From an uncultured Oscillospiraceae bacterium (GTDB lineage Bacteria; Bacillota; Clostridia; Oscillospirales; Oscillospiraceae): 42,549 bases of DNA. The stretch covers positions 1-42,549 of the forward strand of contig CAKTFW010000011.1 of assembly GCA_934561175.1 (NCBI GenBank), read 5' to 3'. This document shows positions 23,196 through 31,116 of the stretch, in pieces. The stretch's first letter is position 1. Every line of letters starts with the position of its first letter. A model generated the notes under the pieces. It was not told where the DNA came from. It did not search any database and saw nothing but the letters and a program-made list of their open reading frames with translations. Both the position numbers and the translations under genes were made by a program.

Positions 23196-25319
23196 TTATT
23201 TTGCGGCGGCCATATCCTTCAGCGCATCCTTGCGGGAGAGGTTGACACGGCCCTTTTCGTCGATCTCAGTGACCTTGACCCAGGTCATATCACCGACATT
23301 GAGCACATCCTCCACCTTTTCGACGCGGCGGTTCTCCAGCTTGGAGATGTGGATCATGCCGTCCTTGCCGGGGGCCAGCTCAACAAAGGCGCCGATCGGG
23401 ATGATGCGGACGACTTTGCCGTAGTACAGTTTGCCAACTTCGGGGACGAAGCAGATGTCGTCAATCATCTTCTTGGCAGCTTCTGCAGCAGCGGCATCCA
23501 CTGCGGAGATAAAGACGGAGCCATCATCGTCGATGTCGATCTTTGCGCCGGTGTCGGCGGTGATCTTCTGGATCGTCTTACCGCCGGAGCCGATAACCTC
23601 ACGGATCTTGTCCGGGTTGATCTTCATGGAGATCATCTTCGGTGCATACTCAGAGACTTCGGCACGCGGTGCGGGGATGCAGGGCAGGATGATCTCATTC
23701 AGAATCTCCAGACGCGCCTTGCGGCAGATCTCCAGCGCGTTGGCGATGATTTCCATAGTCAGGCCGTCGTTCTTCAGGTCCATCTGGATTGCAGTGACAC
23801 CTTCGGTGGTACCGGCAACCTTGAAGTCCATCTCGCCGTGGAAATCCTCAACACCCTGAATGTCGATAAAGGTTCTCCATGCGCCGGTCTCTTTATCCGA
23901 GATCAGGCCGCAGGAAATACCGGCAACAGGCCGCTTGATCGGCACACCGGCGTCCATTAGCGCCAGCGTTGTGCCGCAGATGGAACCCTGAGAGGTGGAA
24001 CCGTTGGAGGAGACAACCTCAGAGACTACGCGGATGGCGTAGGGGAACTCATCGACGGAAGGCAGAACCGGTGCAATAGCCTTTTCAACCAGAGCGCCGT
24101 GACCCGTCTCGCGGCGGGAGGTGGAACGGCTGCCGCGGGCTTCGCCTGTGGAGTAGGCGGGCATGTTGTAGTGGTGCATCCAGCGTTTTGCAGTATCGGG
24201 GAAGATGGTGTCCAGCTTCTGCTGCATGGACAGGGTGTTCAGCGTCGCAATAGAGAGCACCTGTGTCTGACCACGGGTGAACAGGCCGGAACCGTGAACC
24301 CGCGGCAGAACACCGACCTCAGCACTCAGCGGACGGATCTCGTCCATCTGGCGGCCATCCACGCGCTTGCCTGCCAGCAGCCACTTCTTAATGACCTTCT
24401 TCTGCATCTTGTACAGGCAGACCTCGATGTGGTCATTGTAGTCCTCGTACTTGTCTGCGAATTTCTCGGCAAAGTCCAGACGGGTCTTGGCCAGCCGCTC
24501 TTCACGGACATTTTTGTCGTCAGTGTCGAGCGCGTATTCGATCTGATCCATGCCGTAGGCAATCAGATCGTCCAGCAGCTCGTGGTTGACGGCGGCTTTC
24601 TCAAAGGTGAACTTGGGCTTGCCAATCTGTGCGACAATGTCGTTGATAAAGGCAACAATCTTCTTGTTGGTTTCGTGTGCCAGCTCGATGCCCTTGAGCA
24701 GAATGTCCTCCGGGACCTCATCCGCTTCGGTTTCAATCATGACAACTTTTTCCGCAGTAGAGGCGATGGTCACCATCATCTTGGCAGCCTCGCGCTGCTC
24801 ATAAGACGGGTTGATGATATATTCGCCGTTCAGGTATGCGACCTCGGTGGTTGCCATCGGACCGTTCCAGGGGATATCAGAATAAGCGGTGGCGATGAAT
24901 GCGCCCAGCGATGCGACAACTTCGACCGGATTTTCATAGTCATTGGCCAGCGCGGTGCAGGTGATGACGACATCGTTACGAAGCTCATCGTCGAAGAAGG
25001 GGCGCATCGGGCGGTCGATCAAACGGCTGACGAGAATCCCTTTCTCAGAGGGACGACCCTCGCGGCGCAGATAGGCACCGGGAATGCGGCCCACGGAATA
25101 CAGGCGCTCTTCAAACTCAATGGTCAGCGGAAAATACTCAATGCCGGACTTCGGTGCGCTGGAAGCGACAGCCGTGACAAGTACGACGGTGTCGCCATAG
25201 CGGCAGATACATTCGGCGTTGCAGAGTTCTGCGACCTTACCGGTTTCCACGGTGAAAGTACGACCGCCGATTTCGGTCTCGAAAATGTGATGATTCGGGA
25301 ACTGCTTGTGCGTAATCAT
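23196..25319 (-). CDS. pnp: Polyribonucleotide nucleotidyltransferase (PNPase)
   Basis: This 707-residue enzyme degrades RNA 3'-5' with phosphate. The two RNase PH domains are seen in GRTFTVETGKVAELC, RLIDRPMRPFF, then GTRGQTQ-type FTRGQTQVLSIATL and SNGSTSQGSICG. The KH domain has IREVIGSGGKTIQKI and the S1 domain YYGKVVRIIPIGAFVELAPG, ending in SRKDALKDMAAAK. ATG 25319 has AGGAGG 7 bases upstream; the frame extends 22 codons further into the structured leader and is not used. The gene follows rpsO as in most bacteria. A very long stem-loop (25346-25422) lies in its leader. Confidence 0.97.
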   Translation of the reverse strand: MITHKQFPNHHIFETEIGGRTFTVETGKVAELCNAECICRYGDTVVLVTAVASSAPKSGIEYFPLTIEFEERLYSVGRIPGAYLRREGRPSEKGILVSRLIDRPMRPFFDDELRNDVVITCTALANDYENPVEVVASLGAFIATAYSDIPWNGPMATTEVAYLNGEYIINPSYEQREAAKMMVTIASTAEKVVMIETEADEVPEDILLKGIELAHETNKKIVAFINDIVAQIGKPKFTFEKAAVNHELLDDLIAYGMDQIEYALDTDDKNVREERLAKTRLDFAEKFADKYEDYNDHIEVCLYKMQKKVIKKWLLAGKRVDGRQMDEIRPLSAEVGVLPRVHGSGLFTRGQTQVLSIATLNTLSMQQKLDTIFPDTAKRWMHHYNMPAYSTGEARGSRSTSRRETGHGALVEKAIAPVLPSVDEFPYAIRVVSEVVSSNGSTSQGSICGTTLALMDAGVPIKRPVAGISCGLISDKETGAWRTFIDIQGVEDFHGEMDFKVAGTTEGVTAIQMDLKNDGLTMEIIANALEICRKARLEILNEIILPCIPAPRAEVSEYAPKMISMKINPDKIREVIGSGGKTIQKITADTGAKIDIDDDGSVFISAVDAAAAEAAKKMIDDICFVPEVGKLYYGKVVRIIPIGAFVELAPGKDGMIHISKLENRRVEKVEDVLNVGDMTWVKVTEIDEKGRVNLSRKDALKDMAAAK

Positions 25320-25345
25320 ATAGTTACCTCCTTTAGTATTGGTCT

Positions 25346-25422
25346 GCACAGGAGGTTTTAGCACTTGAAACCGGTTCTGAAGCATTCAGAACTGCTTTCA
25401 ACTGCTAAAAAGGTTCCTGCGC
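25346..25422 (-). promoter_or_regulatory. Long stem-loop in the pnp leader, possible autoregulatory element
   Basis: Four stem blocks stack in one hairpin: 25346-25353 with 25415-25422 (one G-U pair), 25356-25363 with 25403-25410, 25365-25370 with 25396-25401, and 25374-25381 with 25385-25392. They are separated by small internal loops, giving about 30 paired positions with a GCA apex. It sits 12 bases upstream of the pnp ribosome site. In E. coli a similar leader stem is cut by RNase III and then removed by PNPase, which represses pnp. A like role here is inference. Confidence 0.65.
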
Positions 25423-25431
25423 AGCAGCGTT

Positions 25432-25460
25432 AAAAAAGGGGACGGCCGCAGGCCGCCCCC
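25432..25460 (-). terminator. Terminator of rpsO, likely leaky
   Basis: On the minus strand a 10-bp stem GGGGGCGGCC with GGCCGTCCCC (one G-U pair, 3-nt loop) is followed by six T. No separate promoter for pnp is evident after it, so pnp probably depends on read-through. Confidence 0.85.
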
Positions 25461-25469
25461 ATGGTTCAC

Positions 25470-25736
25470 TTACTTGCGGATGCCCAGCTTAGCGATAATG
25501 GTACGGTAACGCTCGATATCCTTCTTTGCCAGATAATCCAGCAGCTTGCGGCGCTGGCCGACCATTTTCAGAAGGCCGCGGCGGCTGTGGTTGTCGTGCT
25601 TGTGCACGCGCAGGTGATCGGTCAGGTCATTGATCCGAGCGGTCAGAATTGCAATCTGGACTTCGGGAGAACCGGTGTCGCCCTCGTGGGTCTTGTTGGC
25701 CTCGATAATGGCCGTTTTCTGCTCTTTGCGCATCAT
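25470..25736 (-). CDS. rpsO: 30S ribosomal protein S15
   Basis: This 88-residue protein has the full S15 pattern: QKTAIIEANKTHEGDTGSPE, VQIAILTARINDLTDHLRVH, KHDNHSRRGLLKMVGQRRKL and LDYLAKKDIERY. It binds the 16S rRNA three-way junction. The first of two adjacent ATG codons (25736, 25733) follows AAAGGTGGAG by 6 bases; an in-frame GTG at 25748 lies in the ribosome site and is rejected. It has a leader of about 115 bases with tandem repeats and hairpins that may mediate S15 feedback. Confidence 0.96.
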   Translation of the reverse strand: MMRKEQKTAIIEANKTHEGDTGSPEVQIAILTARINDLTDHLRVHKHDNHSRRGLLKMVGQRRKLLDYLAKKDIERYRTIIAKLGIRK

Positions 25737-25780
25737 GGAAAACTCCACCTTTCAAAATTAAAAATTCCCACAAGCTAAGT

Positions 25781-25851
25781 GCCGGGCTGGTAGAATGCCG
25801 CGCTGGCAGAATCCCGGAACTGAGACAAGGGGGTGCTGGACAGATTCTCAG
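25781..25851 (-). promoter_or_regulatory. Structured rpsO leader with tandem 16-base repeats
   Basis: Two adjacent 16-base copies (25781-25796 and 25797-25812) differ at 2 positions; a third, weaker relative with CTGGACAGATT lies at 25835-25846. Hairpin pairs are CCGGG (25782-25786) with CCCGG (25813-25817), and CTGAGA (25820-25825) with TCTCAG (25846-25851). S15 is known to repress its own synthesis through leader RNA in several bacteria, by different structures. This is a candidate for such an element. Confidence 0.5.
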
Positions 25852-25858
25852 CCCTAAT

Positions 25859-25887
25859 AAGATAGCATAATTTCACATTTTTGTAAA
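25859..25887 (-). promoter_or_regulatory. Sigma-A promoter of rpsO-pnp
   Basis: On the minus strand TTTACA (25882-25887) and TATCTT (25859-25864) are separated by 17 bases; start expected near 25852. Confidence 0.7.
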
Positions 25888-25929
25888 GGAAAATTTTATA
25901 ATTCCGACGGGAAACGGCGTGTAGAACAA

Positions 25930-25950
25930 GAATGCCCGCTTTTGGGCGAA
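25930..25950 (-). terminator. Weak terminator after the DegV gene
   Basis: On the minus strand GCCC and GGGC form a short stem around AAAAGC, followed by ATTCTTGTTC. Short and weak. Confidence 0.4.
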
Positions 25951-25960
25951 ATGATACCGC

Positions 25961-26842
25961 TCAGCGGTGCGTGCCGAGGAAGAACAGCGCCAGCGTGCCG
26001 GGGCCGGAGTGGGCGCCGATCACAGGGCCGATAGGGTTGATATAGATGTGCTGTACGCCAAAGCGGCTGCGGATCATCTCCGCCAGCGCCTCCGCGTCAG
26101 CGGGGCAGTCTCCGTGGCTGATGAAAATTTCCTGCGACTGGACATCGGTGACGGTTTCTGCCATGTGATCGACCAATGCGGCAAGCGAGGCCTTTCGGCC
26201 ACGCACCTTGCCCATGGCGATCAGATGTCCCTCATCATCCACATGGAGAATCGGCTTGATGCCGAGCAGCGATCCCAGAAGGGCGGTTGCGCCGGAAATA
26301 CGCCCACCACGGCGCAGATGACCGAGATCATCCACCGTGAACCAGTGGCACAGATGCAGCTTGGTGTTTTCGGCAAAATCCCGGACCTGTGTAAAGCTGT
26401 CTCCAGCCAGGCGGCGCTTTGCGGTCAGATAGACGAGCAGACCCTGGCCAAGCGAGGCGCAGAGCGTATCAACCGCTTCGATCCGGCGGTCAGGATATTT
26501 TTCCCGCAAATCGTCACAGGTGATTTTAGCCGCCTGATAGGTAGCGCTCAAACCGGAGGAAAAGGCCAGAATCAGTACATCCTGCCCTGCTTGCAGATGG
26601 GGTTCTGCGGCAGCGGCCCACTCCCCAGTGTTGACGGCGGAAGTGGTTGGCAGAATGCCGCCTTCGCGCATTTTCCGGTAAAAATCGTCAGTGTCCAGTT
26701 CCCGGCCGTCCAGATAATTTTTATAGACGGCATCGCCCATATGGAGCGAGAGCGGCAGGACTTCCAGCTGCAGCTGGTCCGCGGTTTCCTGCTTAATATC
26801 ACACGCGGAATCGGTAAGAATTACAAAATTATTTTCTGTCAT
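25961..26842 (-). CDS. DegV family fatty-acid-binding protein
   Basis: This 293-residue protein is of the DegV/FakB family, which binds fatty acids and, in FakB proteins, presents them to the kinase FakA for phosphorylation. The typical opening is NFVILTDSACDIKQETA. Fatty-acid and phosphate-site motifs are TTSAVNTGEW (usually TSQPS/TSQVN), FSSGLSATYQAA and GRISGATALLGSLLGIKPIL near residue 180. The C-terminal half ends in GPVIGAHSGPGTLALFFLG, the family motif with the conserved His. ATG 26842 has GGAGGG 8 bases upstream. A CCGG-TTTT-CCGG hairpin (26865-26878) precedes it. The partner kinase is not in the window. Confidence 0.9.
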   Translation of the reverse strand: MTENNFVILTDSACDIKQETADQLQLEVLPLSLHMGDAVYKNYLDGRELDTDDFYRKMREGGILPTTSAVNTGEWAAAAEPHLQAGQDVLILAFSSGLSATYQAAKITCDDLREKYPDRRIEAVDTLCASLGQGLLVYLTAKRRLAGDSFTQVRDFAENTKLHLCHWFTVDDLGHLRRGGRISGATALLGSLLGIKPILHVDDEGHLIAMGKVRGRKASLAALVDHMAETVTDVQSQEIFISHGDCPADAEALAEMIRSRFGVQHIYINPIGPVIGAHSGPGTLALFFLGTHR

Positions 26843-26906
26843 GCTACATCCCTCCGTTGGCATGTCCGGTTTTCCGGATAAAAGAAAATTTTGATGTTTT
26901 TATCAT

Positions 26907-28544
26907 CTAAAGCAGAATTTTATCATGCTTTGAGCGGTTACATTTCCAGCACAGAGTTTGTAAATTGCTTTCTATCGTCAGCCCACCTTTTGCGATTGGA
27001 ATAATGTGGTCGATTTCAAGTAAAAGATTTGGCTCTGCATGGGTTGAATTTCCACAGATGCAGCAAGTATAGTGATCTCTGCTTTTGATAAATTCCCGCA
27101 GTTTTTTTGTCATTAGTGTCCTTTGCTCTTTCGCAAATGCACTAGCGGTGAGTTTGCTTTCAAGCATTTTTATAAGCGCTATAATGTTTTCTTCCGTCAT
27201 GGAAACGGTGAAGGAACGCTGCGCAAAACCTCCGTTGGAGGTATAAATAAACTTATATTCTACTGTTAGTACACGCTCGTCAATATATGCAAACCCCAAT
27301 CTGGAATAGAATCCTTCTGCATCGTTTTCCATAATGAAGCTAGGAACATCTCCAAGGTATTGCTGGTAATCTTTTTTATAGTTTTCAATAATTTGTCTTG
27401 CTTCATTTAAGGTTTCGAGTTCTTCCACGAGCAGCTGTAATTTTTGAATTTGTTCGGGATAGTGTTCTTTATTTGGATAGAAATATTTAATAACATATTC
27501 TAGTGGGGAATTTTCTGCGCTTGCAAATACAGTTGCAGAAACCGCAGCGGTAAAAGGAGTAATTGTTTTCTTGTAAGGGCGAATATAGTTATATTCATCG
27601 TTTATGATGGTTTCATTTCGGACAACTCTGGTTCCAAATAGTTTGGAAATGGATTGTACTTTTTCGTTGATGTATGCATTAAACTCTCGTTGTGTACTCA
27701 TCAGAGTATCACAAGTCTCTTTGATTTTTAGAAAACCGGGAGATTCATAGTAGGAAAGAATCAGCAAATTCATTCCGACGATTTTTTTAATCTCGTTCTC
27801 AGTGCGGGCAATGAAAGCGCCAATAATATTCCATTCTTCGCTGTCCGTTGTCTTGATTTTTTTAATGCTATTGACAGTTCTATCAAATAATTGAGTAATC
27901 AGATCATCCAACTTTTCTTGACTGTCTTTGAGAATCAAAGAATTTTTGTTTTCATTAGCATAGTCAATCACGCGGTTTACCCTGTCGTAATATTCACGAT
28001 GCTTTTTATTCAGGGCGTCTTTTTGCTGTTCTTTTAGGTATTTGTTATGCTCACTTTTACTCATCAGTAAAGTAGGATCATGTTCAAACTTGCGAATTAC
28101 AGATTGATCTACATATATTTCCTTTTGACCCAAGTGACGGCCAGCAGAGGAAATATAATCAACACAGATTCTGTAGCTACCAGTATTTTGCAAGACGGCG
28201 TTGATCTTGTTTTCTATACGGCCATATGATGAACGATTTTTGTACTCGTTTTGTTCCAAAAAATTTTTCAGAGTTTTTTCAACTTTTGCTTTCCATTGAA
28301 TTACATATTTCGCTTCTGCGAGTTTGTTCTTGTGCTCTTGGAAAAATCGTATATCGTTGTACTTTTCCAATGTTTGGCGGCTCTTTACGATTACGGAGGT
28401 ATCGAAATAGGGGACGATATTCCAGTTAGAAAAACCTAACTGTTTAAGAACCTCGCATTCGAGTTTTTTGTATTTTTTCTCTATTATAGCATGTATCGCC
28501 AGCGCAAATATTGCTACAACGCAAAGCACAAAGATTTCCACCAT
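26907..28544 (-). CDS. Membrane-anchored HNH endonuclease, possibly acquired defence gene
   Basis: This 545-residue protein starts with one membrane helix (about residues 3-22, VEIFVLCVVAIFALAIHAII) followed by KKYKK, so the rest should be cytoplasmic. A long Lys/Glu-rich region with coiled-coil character spans about 60-330. A middle domain (TPFTAAVSATVFASAENSPL onward) is unrecognised. The last 60 residues are an HNH nuclease: CCIC and CWKC zinc pairs (C494/C497, C532/C535), the catalytic EIDHIIPIAKGG (H513), N527 and the final CNRSKHDK (H540). Sampled lines are about 32-43% GC against well over 50% in flanking genes, and codon use favours AAA, GAA and ATT. It has its own promoter, no cognate methylase or partner, and stands alone between a helicase and a DegV gene. 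The AAAGGA ribosome site precedes ATG 28544 by 8 bases. Function in phage defence is inference. Confidence 0.8.
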   Translation of the reverse strand: MVEIFVLCVVAIFALAIHAIIEKKYKKLECEVLKQLGFSNWNIVPYFDTSVIVKSRQTLEKYNDIRFFQEHKNKLAEAKYVIQWKAKVEKTLKNFLEQNEYKNRSSYGRIENKINAVLQNTGSYRICVDYISSAGRHLGQKEIYVDQSVIRKFEHDPTLLMSKSEHNKYLKEQQKDALNKKHREYYDRVNRVIDYANENKNSLILKDSQEKLDDLITQLFDRTVNSIKKIKTTDSEEWNIIGAFIARTENEIKKIVGMNLLILSYYESPGFLKIKETCDTLMSTQREFNAYINEKVQSISKLFGTRVVRNETIINDEYNYIRPYKKTITPFTAAVSATVFASAENSPLEYVIKYFYPNKEHYPEQIQKLQLLVEELETLNEARQIIENYKKDYQQYLGDVPSFIMENDAEGFYSRLGFAYIDERVLTVEYKFIYTSNGGFAQRSFTVSMTEENIIALIKMLESKLTASAFAKEQRTLMTKKLREFIKSRDHYTCCICGNSTHAEPNLLLEIDHIIPIAKGGLTIESNLQTLCWKCNRSKHDKILL

Positions 28545-28594
28545 TGCAGTAATCCTTTCTCTCTCTTAGCTGCTTATGCCGAATTGTTATCTCT

Positions 28595-28623
28595 ATTCTC
28601 TTATATGCGGCTGCATTTGTCAA
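28595..28623 (-). promoter_or_regulatory. Promoter of the HNH nuclease gene
   Basis: On the minus strand consensus TTGACA (28618-28623) lies 17 bases from GAGAAT (28595-28600). It stands after the helicase terminator, so the gene has an independent transcript. Confidence 0.65.
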
Positions 28624-28644
28624 ATAGAAAACACTGCCAAGGCT

Positions 28645-28686
28645 GGAAGCAAACAGCGCCGCCCGATGAACCAATCGGACGGCGCT
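28645..28686 (-). terminator. Terminator of the DEAD-box helicase gene
   Basis: On the minus strand AGCGCCGTCCGAT (28686-28674) pairs with ATCGGGCGGCGCT (28667-28655), one G-U pair, followed by GTTTGCTT. Confidence 0.75.
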
Positions 28687-28700
28687 GCGTATGTGTGAGA

Positions 28701-30227
28701 TCAACCGCGTCTGTGACGGCGGCGGGCCGTGGAAAAGGACTGATTTGCGATGCTGTTTGGCCGCTTGCGCGGAGCCAGCAGTCGAGCGGTGGCATCCATC
28801 ACGCGGTCACCGGCCAGCGGATCTGGACGGTAGCGGTCTTCAATAGGCGCATTGTCAAAATGCAGAGAAGAGAATTGTGGGTCCGGTGGCCGCCGCAGAT
28901 CCTTCGGCTTGCGGCGGGGCTTTGCCGGCTTTTCTGTCGGCGCGGCCGCTTTGGCTGGCTGCGGCCGATGCGCCGTGGCTTCAGGCGCCGTTGGCATCGG
29001 CTTTTTGGATGGAGCCGCAGGCGCTTTAACCTGCCGGGGCTGCTTGTCGCGTCGCGGCTTCTGTACGGCGGACGCGGGCTTCGGTGCCGGTATGGTTTGC
29101 GTCATGGGAAAAGGATGATTTGCAATAACGGGCAGTTTTTTGCCAATCAGCTTTTCAATAGCGTGCAGTTCGTCGAACTCCGCCGCATCGCAGAAAGCGA
29201 TGGCGGTGCCGCTTTTGCCGGCGCGGCCGGTACGGCCGATGCGATGGACAAAGGTTTCCGGGACATCGGGCAGATCGTAGTTGAAGACAAAGGGCAGCGC
29301 TTCAATATCGAGCCCACGGGCAGCAATATCGGTGGCGACCAGAACCTGAATTGCGCCGGATTTGAAATCTCGCAGCGCAGTCTGGCGGGCGGACTGGGAT
29401 TTATTGCCGTGGATGGCGGCGGCGGTAAAGCCGGCCTTCTGCAATCCCTGTGCGATGCGGTTTGCACCGTGTTTGGTGCGGGAAAATACCAGCGCGCTCT
29501 GTCCCTCCAGAGTTGGAAGCAGATGACAGAGCAACCGCAGTTTGTTGGCCTTGTCTACATGGTATAGGGATTGGTCAATGACCTCTACGGGGGAGGAAAC
29601 CGGATCGACAGCAACCCGGACGGGATCATGCAGCAGGGTGTTGACCAAGTCGGTGATTTCTGCTGGCATAGTGGCAGAGAAAAGCAGTGTCTGCTTTTTC
29701 TCCGGTACAATTTTCAGAATCCGGTGCACATCGTGGATAAAGCCCATGTCGAGCATTCGATCCGCTTCATCAAGGACGAGAATCTCCAATGCGTCAAGCG
29801 ACAGCAGCCCTTGACCGTGCAGATCCAACAGGCGGCCGGGCGTGGCGATCAGAATATCAACGCCCTGCTGCAGCGCCTGTACCTGCGGTGCCTGACCAAC
29901 GCCGCCGAAAATTACAGCGGCGCGGAGCGGCAGCTCTGCGCCGTAGGCGGTAAAACTCTCGTGGATCTGCAGTGCCAGCTCTCTGGTTGGGGTGACCACC
30001 AGCGCACGGATTTGGCGGCGCCCCTTTTTTGTGGAGGAAAGACGCTGCAGCGTTGGTGCAGCGAAGGCGCAGGTTTTTCCGGTACCGGTCTGGGCAAGAC
30101 CCAGCACATCGCGTCCGGCCAGCACAGCCGGAATTGCACCGGCCTGAATCGGAGTGGGGGTGGTATAACCCTGCGCGCTCAGCGCTTTCAAAATGGGGAC
30201 GGAAAGCCCCAAAGCATCAAATGTCAT
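28701..30227 (-). CDS. DEAD-box ATP-dependent RNA helicase
   Basis: This 508-residue helicase has all core motifs in order: Q motif with YTTPTPIQAGAIP, motif I AQTGTGKT (about residue 45), Ia TPTRELA, Ib ATPGRLLD, II VLDEADRMLDMGF, III FSATMP, then VFSRTKHGANRIAQGL, ATDIAARGLD (V) and HRIGRTGRAGKSG (VI). From about residue 370 a long basic Lys/Arg/Pro/Ala-rich tail follows (KPRRDKQPRQVKAPAAPSKK) and ends in STARRRHRRG, as in RhlE/CshA-like helicases, where it binds RNA. It probably helps ribosome assembly or RNA decay, often at low temperature. GGAAG lies 10 bases before the ATG. A 7-bp CTTTGCC hairpin (30253-30270) sits in its leader. Confidence 0.93.
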   Translation of the reverse strand: MTFDALGLSVPILKALSAQGYTTPTPIQAGAIPAVLAGRDVLGLAQTGTGKTCAFAAPTLQRLSSTKKGRRQIRALVVTPTRELALQIHESFTAYGAELPLRAAVIFGGVGQAPQVQALQQGVDILIATPGRLLDLHGQGLLSLDALEILVLDEADRMLDMGFIHDVHRILKIVPEKKQTLLFSATMPAEITDLVNTLLHDPVRVAVDPVSSPVEVIDQSLYHVDKANKLRLLCHLLPTLEGQSALVFSRTKHGANRIAQGLQKAGFTAAAIHGNKSQSARQTALRDFKSGAIQVLVATDIAARGLDIEALPFVFNYDLPDVPETFVHRIGRTGRAGKSGTAIAFCDAAEFDELHAIEKLIGKKLPVIANHPFPMTQTIPAPKPASAVQKPRRDKQPRQVKAPAAPSKKPMPTAPEATAHRPQPAKAAAPTEKPAKPRRKPKDLRRPPDPQFSSLHFDNAPIEDRYRPDPLAGDRVMDATARLLAPRKRPNSIANQSFSTARRRHRRG

Positions 30228-30277
30228 GGTATACTCGCTTCCTGTTTTAGTCCTTTGCCCGATGGCAAAGTATATTT

Positions 30278-30283
30278 ATTATA
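30278..30283 (-). promoter_or_regulatory. -10 box of the helicase gene
   Basis: On the minus strand the sequence reads TGCTATAAT, an extended -10 element; no good -35. A hairpin (CTTTGCC/GGCAAAG, 30253-30270) lies between it and the ATG and could affect translation. Confidence 0.5.
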
Positions 30284-30289
30284 GCATAG

Positions 30290-30451
30290 TTTTGGCAAAA
30301 CCGCCAGAGAAATCCGTCGAAGACTGTCTTGTACGGCGCAGAGGCGATCCGCGAATACTGCACAGAAGGCGAAAAGAAAATCGACACAGCGGTGAATTGC
30401 GATGTAGTTGGCTTACACTCCATTCAAATTGTGAAATTAATAACAAAGTAG
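30290..30451 (+). pseudogene. Possible remnant of a coding region
   Basis: The frame from 30290 to the TAG at 30449-30451 reads protein-like in its second part: YGAEAIREYCTEGEKK followed by IDTAVNCDVVGLHS and IQIVKLITK. No ATG start or ribosome site is present; only a TTG near 30329 could start it. The final part is overlapped by the Rex-like operator and promoter at 30413-30446. It may be the 3' end of a decayed gene or chance. I do not recognise a family. Confidence 0.2.
30413..30446 (+). promoter_or_regulatory. Promoter overlapped by a Rex-like operator
   Basis: TTGTGAA-ATTA-ATAACAA (30429-30446) matches the Rex operator consensus (TTGTNAA, 4 bases, TTNACAA) at all but one defined position. 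A promoter-like pair TTACAC (30413-30418) and ATTAAT (30436-30441) with 17-base spacing is covered by it. Rex is a NADH/NAD-sensing repressor of Gram-positive bacteria that controls redox operons, which fits the NADH-linked operon downstream. Confidence 0.6.
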
Positions 30452-30488
30452 CATGAAATTTATTTGGACATTTGGTAGCAATTGTGAA

Positions 30489-30516
30489 TTGTATTTATTG
30501 TCGATCCTTGTATAAT
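30489..30516 (+). promoter_or_regulatory. Second promoter of the nuoE/nuoF/nfnB-like operon
   Basis: TTGTAT (30489-30494) and consensus TATAAT (30511-30516) are 16 bases apart. The leader is about 90 bases long and contains a short TATGC/GCATA inverted repeat. Confidence 0.6.
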
Positions 30517-30609
30517 GTAATATGCAATTTATACGCATATAAATCTATGATCCCGTACCTTTTTGTGGTTTGTCGAAAAGGTGTGGCCAATAAGAAATGA
30601 GGGAGAAGC

Positions 30610-31116
30610 ATGGCTGAATGTGCATGTCAGAAGACAAAGAGCGATCTGACACTGTTGGAGGATGTTCTGCAGGAGTACCAGAATGTTCCGGGTAGCACGA
30701 TTACAATCCTGCAAAAGGCACAGGAGATCTACGGCTATTTGCCGATGGATGTCATTTATCACATTGCAGAGCGGACTGGAAGCACGCCGGCGAAGGTGCT
30801 GGGCGTTGCGACCTTTTATACGCAGTTCCGTCTGCAGCCGGTTGGCAAATACCTGATTATGCTGTGTCAGGGCACCGCCTGTCATGTCAATGGCTCTGAG
30901 CGAATTGAGGATGCAATTTCCGGCGAGCTTGGCATTCACGATGGTGAGACGACGGCAGACGGCCTGTTCACTCTGAAGAATGTGGCTTGCCTTGGCTGCT
31001 GCAGCCTTTCCCCGGTCATGATGATTAATGGGGAGACCTACGGTTCTCTGACGCCGGCAAAGGCGATTGAGATTCTGCATACACTGCGGCAGGAAGCGGA
31101 GGTGAAGCACGGATGA
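30610..31116 (+). CDS. NuoE-like [2Fe-2S] subunit, probable StnA of an Sporomusa-type Nfn
   Basis: This 168-residue protein is a thioredoxin-fold [2Fe-2S] subunit of the NuoE/HydC/HndA family. The helical N-terminal part has GSTITILQKAQEIYGYLP. The four cluster cysteines appear as CQGTAC (C-x4-C, about residue 95) and CLGCC (C-x3-C, about 130), followed by SLSPVMMINGE. In bifurcating complexes this subunit passes electrons to the NuoF-like flavoprotein encoded next. GAGGGAG sits 6 bases before ATG 30610. The stop overlaps the next start (ATGA). The operon lacks an H-cluster hydrogenase or formate dehydrogenase, so a transhydrogenase is the best explanation. Confidence 0.88.
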   Translation: MAECACQKTKSDLTLLEDVLQEYQNVPGSTITILQKAQEIYGYLPMDVIYHIAERTGSTPAKVLGVATFYTQFRLQPVGKYLIMLCQGTACHVNGSERIEDAISGELGIHDGETTADGLFTLKNVACLGCCSLSPVMMINGETYGSLTPAKAIEILHTLRQEAEVKHG

